Source of the DNA: Multifurca ochricompacta
Taxonomy: Eukaryota > Basidiomycota > Agaricomycetes > Russulales > Russulaceae
Length of the DNA stretch: 64,000 nt
Direction: 5' to 3'
Assembly (NCBI GenBank): GCA_022496185.1
Contig: WTXG01000167.1
Location: 1 to 64,000, forward strand
Part shown: piece by piece, positions 58,857-64,000 of the stretch
How positions within the stretch are numbered: the stretch's first letter is position 1
How the letters are laid out: the number at the start of each line of letters is the position of its first letter
Made by a program: the position numbers and the translations under genes
Notes under the pieces: model-generated
Databases searched by the model: none
Told to the model about the DNA's origin: nothing
Seen by the model: the letters and a program-made list of their open reading frames with translations, nothing else

Positions 58857-61800
58857 TCATTCCAGCATAAGTCCAAGTCCATTTACCATGGTTTCAAACG
58901 ATGCTTTTGGTAGAGACTTAGTAAAGCCATCTGCCAGCATCTCACCAGTGGGGGTTCGCACTAACTCAATTATGTGCGATTCAATGTACCCCCTAATGGC
59001 ATGGTACTTGATGGGTATATGCTTTGACCGCCTTCCTGTGACTGGGTTTAATGCCAAATCCACGGCACCCTTATTGTCACAGTGGAGTAGAATAGGGGAG
59101 GATACTTCATACCCTAATTCTTCCATAAAAGTCCTATACCACACTGCCTGATTTGCAGCCTCGGAGAGGCTCATATACTCGGCTTCAGTGGTGGACTGTG
59201 CTACTGTTTTCTGCTTTCTGGAACACCATGAAATAGCGCCATTTGCTAAGAAAAACACGTAGCCTGAGGTAGAGCGGCAGTCCTCTTGATCTCCCCATGA
59301 GGAATCTGCAAAGCCATGAAGGCCACTCTCTCCATTCCCTCCAGAATACCGCAACTTGCAGTCTTTTGTACTATTAAGATATTTTAAGACATATTTTGCA
59401 AGTCGCATATGATCTTGTGAGGGGTTGGAAGCATATTGACTAAGGCGCGCCACAGCAAAACTGATGTCGGGTCTGCTTCCAATCTGCACCCATAGCAGTG
59501 ACCCCATCAACTGTTGGTACTTCTTTATTTCAGAAGTAGATGCCTGACCATCAAATTTGACCAGATGTACATCAGTGCCAGAGGGAAGAGGAGTATATAC
59601 TCGGTTGGAATCCCTCATCCCAAACTTCTCAATAATAGATAACACATAGGCTGCTTGATCAATCTCCAGTGTCTTGTTAGGACGATCCCTGGTGATGTTA
59701 ACTCCAAGGTATGACTGGATTTCTCCCAAGTCAGTCATCTCATATCGATTAGATAGAGCTGACTTCAGCCACGTTATCTTATCATTGGAAGACCCAAGTA
59801 TAGTAATGTCATCTACATAGAGAATGACATAAAGTGAATCATCCTCCTCCTTTTGATGAAACACGTATACTCCTGCATCAGAGTACGTGCGAGTAAAGCC
59901 CAGTTCATTGAGAACTGCATGGAATTGTAAATTCCATGCTCGCGAGGCTTGTTTGAGGCCATATAATGCTTTTTGTAACCTGCAAACTTTGGATTCTTGA
60001 CCAGCAACGACGAAACCAACTGGTTGCTCCATATAAATCTCTTCGTCCAGATCGCCATGTAGGAATGCCGATTTGACATCCATCTGGTGGATTTCCCAAT
60101 CCTCTAGCGTAGCTAATGCTAGTAGTAGTCTCAATGACTCAAATCTGGCAACTGGAGAGAATGTTTCGTCGAAGTCCACCCCTTCTATTTGGGTGAAACC
60201 TTTTGCAACAAGCCTAGCACGAAACCATCCATCTGGTTTCAATTTAAAAACCCATTTTGACTTGACAGCCTTTCTTCCTTTTGGAAGATCCTCTAGGCAC
60301 CACACATCAAGTTTATCTAAGGCATCAATTTCATATTGACATGCCTCAAGCCATTCACTGGCATTATCGACCGCATTGCCTCCTGAAATGTCAGGGGATC
60401 TCTATAAGAGACTCCTGCAGCATTTAGCAATTCCATATGCCCAAGTCTGGAAGAACCCTGCACAAACTCAGCATTATCCTCATTATAAAATCGAGGATTC
60501 ATGCGCGTGAACGTTTGGGACGGGCAGTATCAAGATCTAAGTCTTCCTGCACAGCCCTGTCACGTTGCTGAGAGCGTGGACTTTCCCTAGTAAAGACTGG
60601 TTGGGAAATCTTGCCGACATTCTTTTAGATTGTCTTTTTGCACGGGTTCTCTGAGGGAGTTCAGATGGTTCCATAATTTGGGAAGGAGGTGTCTGATAGA
60701 TAGTTTGATCATGTGTGTCAAGTTCATTTTCGGGTGTGGTAGGCTCAGGATTTACTTGAGGAGGTTCCACTTCCTCCTGTTCCTCAACCTGGCATCCTTG
60801 TCTTCAGGAGCCTGAGGAACTGTTGCTATTGCTGGTTGAGGCTGGACAGGCCTCTCTACTTCAAGCACAAAAGGCGTAACCTTTTCCTTTTGTTTCCCTT
60901 GCTGTCCTTGGCAAGGTTGATGGGAAGGACCCTTCATCAAATGTCACATCTCTTGACAATACGAAGGATCGAGTATGCATATCCCAAAGAAGATATCCTT
61001 TAGAGTGGGGTGCATACCCGACAAAGACTGTTCCCTGGCTTTATGATCCAGTTTGCGTCTTTTATCCTCTGGGACAGTATAATAGGCTAAGCAGCCAAAT
61101 ATTTTAAAGTAAGAACATCTGGAATGTCCCCATCCAGAAGTTCAAGCGGTGTCCTCCACTTATTTGAAGGATTGGTGTTCTATTGTATATGTGACAGCTG
61201 TTCGCACTGCACATTCCCAGAAACCAAGGGAAAGACCAGCATGATGCAGCATACTGGTGGCCTTTTCCATGATGGTCCTGTTGAACCTTTCAGCCCTTCC
61301 GTTCTGTTGTGGGGAATACGGCATTGTCAATTTATGCTCTATGCCAGCCTGCTCAAGTATTGACTTCAGCTCCCTATTTACAAATTCACCACCTCGATCT
61401 GTGTGTAAGGTCTTTATTTTCCTGTCTGTTTTATTTTCCAGGAATGCCTTAATGTTACAGAACGTCGAGGTAAAATCACTTTTAGCCTTCATAGCAACAA
61501 CTAGAGCTGTCCTGCTAAAGTCGTCTATAAAGGTGGCGAAATACAGGTTCCCTTGAATTGAAGTACATTGTAAAGGACCAACTAGGTCACTATGAATGAC
61601 TTCCAAGGGTGCTGAAGCTCTCTTTTGAGAGGGAGGGAATGGAAGACGGTGTGATTTTCCCATTTCACAGCCATAACACGGCTTGTCTTCCACTTGGCTA
61701 TTATCTATACTAAGGCCTTTTACAGCCTTAGGAGCATGTCTTTTGAGGGCCTCTTTTGACATATGACCCATGCGCAAATGCCAGGTATCAAGGCTACTTG

Positions 61801-63203
61801 ATGCAGATTTATGGGACGCAGTATTAAGAGTCTGCATAGTTTTCCCAAAGACCCAATAGAGTCCCATAGCCTTGACACCTTCCGCTATAATTGCATTATT
61901 GTACTTTATTTTGACCTCAGATGGGAAAATTCCACTGAGCCGCCTTTGTCGGTGATGCAGCTTGTAGAGAGTATTCTTTCACTCCCAGGCATATAAAAGA
62001 CATTGTTTAACTCCAACTCATAATTGTTTCGAGTTTTGAGTATGACTTTGCCTGTTCCTTCGACTTGGACTACTGAACCATCACCAATTGTCACCTGATG
62101 TCCCTTGTGTGAGAAATACTCAGAGAAATCATCTAAGTATGGTGTGAAATGGGTGGTGGCTCCACTGTCCATCATCCAAGGGTTGCTGCCATCATCGACT
62201 TCTTGCGTGTGCTCGGTCATCATGTAAAGTGTAATGCGAGGTGTCTCATGCACCTCCTGTATTCTGCCACTACCATTAACTATGGTAGCTACTTGTGTGG
62301 AGTTATTATGTACACTGGGGCCTTGCCCCTTCTCTTGTTGCCCTTTTTGCCTGCATCAGCATTGGCTCTGTCCTGTTTCCTTTGCCGACATTCATTTGCC
62401 TTGTGGCCCGGCTTCTGGCAATAGAAGCAGGTGACATCATTGGACGATGATGCACCTGCAGGTTGTGGCGTGAAAGTTACTTGTTTTTTATTTTTATTTT
62501 TGTTGACATGGGCTGCCTTATTAAGGGCAACCCCAACACCACTTCCTGCGGGGCCGGCAAGTCGGCTTTCCTCATTTAGGAACCTTTGCACAAGGTCCTG
62601 AGGGGAAAGGCGGTCAGGGGGTCCTGATGCCAGGATTGAGCCAGCAATGGCTGAGTAGGATGGAGGTAGGGATTGGAGCAAAATAAAGCTCAACTGGAGA
62701 TCAGAGATCTCCATCCCATTTTCCTTGAGGGTACTCCTCACATCCAACACACGCTGCAACTGGGGCCTGAATTGTTTTCCTTCTTCCAAGCGGAAGGAGG
62801 ATACAGAGCACCACAAGTTGTAGGTGGCCATGCTTCCTACTGAGCCATAGAGCGATTCCAAACGCTCATATTGGCATTGACAGAGGGATAGGTTCTGTCA
62901 GAGGCAATTTGAGAGTATGTTTCTGGCGAAGTTACCATCACCAGAACTCCCATAAGGACTTCTCAACTCTATTCCACTCCAAGTACATCGGCTCCGACCA
63001 GAGTGCGAAGCGCTTGGCATATTCATCGTCCTTTTCTCCATCCTCTGGCTTGGGAGGATTGAGGAACTCAGGGGCATCATGTGTGATATGCCTCTTCATC
63101 CCGTTATCCTCAGCAGGGCAGTGAAAGACACCGACCACTGCTGCCAGTTGGAGCCATCAAGTTTGTCAAACTTGAACGTAGGGGGGAAGACGATGGAAGA
63201 CAT
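58857..63203 (-). mobile_element. Decayed Copia retrotransposon (Copia-2)
   Basis: Gag starts at ATG 63203 (FDKLDGSNWQQW), with a knuckle CFYCQKPGHKANEC near 62430. Protease MMDSGATTHF lies near 62170, the integrase zinc region HLRMGH..CYGCEMGKSH near 61670-61790, and the core with HTDRGGEFVN near 61390. Reverse transcriptase and RNase H form one long open frame 58857-60305 with LYVDDITILG and SRKQKTVAQSTTEAEY. Gag is broken more than once, as is the stretch 60310-61160. It is closely related to Copia-1 in gene order and motifs but older. LTRs were not identified by eye. Confidence 0.82.
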
Positions 63204-64000
63204 TGAGATGATTTAAAGGTTGATCCTGGTTCCAAGGAGCAATTAGAACCAGTTGTCCAGGTCTCATTTAAGAGGGCCCATCCACTCTGTGGCGCTATGC
63301 TTCAGAACTTAAGAAAGTCCTGCCTCTGATGTGCGACTTCTAAGTAGTATAGTAAGCTGTCTAACGCCATCTACAACAAGTCCTAAGCCCACATCAGGGG
63401 GACATTGTGTAAATAGATGGGGAGTCATGTCATGGAGGAGCCAACCGCAAGTTCCACTAGAGACAAAGGGTATAGAGCCCTTCCTCTAGTGCTGGTGGTG
63501 GAGTCCATGATTAAGCCCTAGATGATTGGGGCCATGACTATAGTAAACTATCAGATCTCCTCTGGTTGGGGCGGACCCCCAATAAAAGCAGCGGGTACTT
63601 CTGCCCAGAGACAAGATCCTCTAGCTACTGTGTATCTACTATAGTAGTTCAAGCCTACTTGTATCGAGCCCAAGCGTCATGGGAGTGACTACCCATGCCT
63701 TGTTCTAGACCCTAAACTCTACCTGCAGGTCGCTAAACCTGGCTTATGGATCGAGCCAAGCATTGACTGAACCTATAGCCCCAAGCCTTCTGGGCAAGTG
63801 GCCTACTAAGACTATGGATGGGACGAAAACCCAGCTATAACTAAGAATACTATTTACTTAGAGCGCACATGAGGAACTTAAGGTGTTTCACCCGCTTAGG
63901 GTCCCTCATCACCTCTTGCAAGAATCCCCTGAGGGACTAGCCAGACAGATCAAGGTGAGCACATAAAGCGCATCACCTTGTGGATAGTTAAGGGCAAAGG
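63204..64000. other. 5' flank of Copia-2, probably its LTR
   Basis: No coding sequence. The minus strand contains GGATGGGCCCTCTTAAATGAG near 63262-63283, comparable to the GGTTATGGGCCC primer region of Copia-1. The sequence right of 63290 is therefore the likely 5' LTR. It has no visible partner within the window. Confidence 0.4.

Noticed and set aside
1..64000. CRISPR arrays or bacterial operons
   Set aside because: The DNA is eukaryotic with spliced genes; no regularly spaced short direct repeats were seen.

Overview
The window looks like nuclear DNA of a mushroom-forming basidiomycete (Agaricomycetes). The evidence is intron-rich genes with 50-60 bp GT-AG introns, a tandem DUF6593-type pair, trans-sesquiterpene synthases with the basidiomycete DEY(S/T)D and NDxxSxxxE metal sites, agaricomycete-type 2OG-Fe(II) oxygenases, and a heavy load of Copia, chromovirus, Tad-like LINE and hAT-type elements. 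I found no RNA genes.

Layout. 0-9 kb: a multi-exon membrane-protein gene (minus), a decayed LINE 3' end, a 760 bp hAT-type non-autonomous element with 8 bp target duplications, and a tandem pair of paralogous DUF6593-like genes (plus). 9.3-21 kb: two direct copies of a unit made of an LTR plus a sesquiterpene synthase gene (minus), with a decayed Copia element between them that carries further LTR, inverted-repeat and LINE-derived insertions. The first synthase copy looks intact. The second has a 1-bp deletion before its C-terminal Arg-Tyr pair. 21-31 kb: LTR and MITE relics, a secreted FAD-linked oxidase (plus, ten exons), a 2OG-Fe(II) oxygenase (minus) and a broken paralog of it. 31-33 kb: a third synthase, a pseudogene split by a 710 bp solo LTR and a 108 bp LINE tail. 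33.4-38.7 kb: a young complete Copia element. 39.4-40.6 kb: a fourth, intact synthase (plus). 41-58 kb: an inverted repeat of the 20 kb region carrying two hAT-type MITEs, then a long LINE (minus) split by a complete chromovirus (plus). 58.8-63.2 kb: a second, decayed Copia element.

The host genes suggest a terpenoid locus: four synthase copies, a flavoprotein oxidase and non-heme iron oxygenases within 30 kb. That they act in one pathway is inference. The transposons explain most of the rest. The item I find most unusual is a third reading frame in the chromovirus, between the integrase-chromodomain end and the 3' LTR. It would code for a coiled-coil and multi-zinc-knuckle protein. Many frame breaks across the window are each closed by one extra base in a homopolymer run, so the underlying assembly may under-call runs. 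Broken-gene calls should be read with that in mind.
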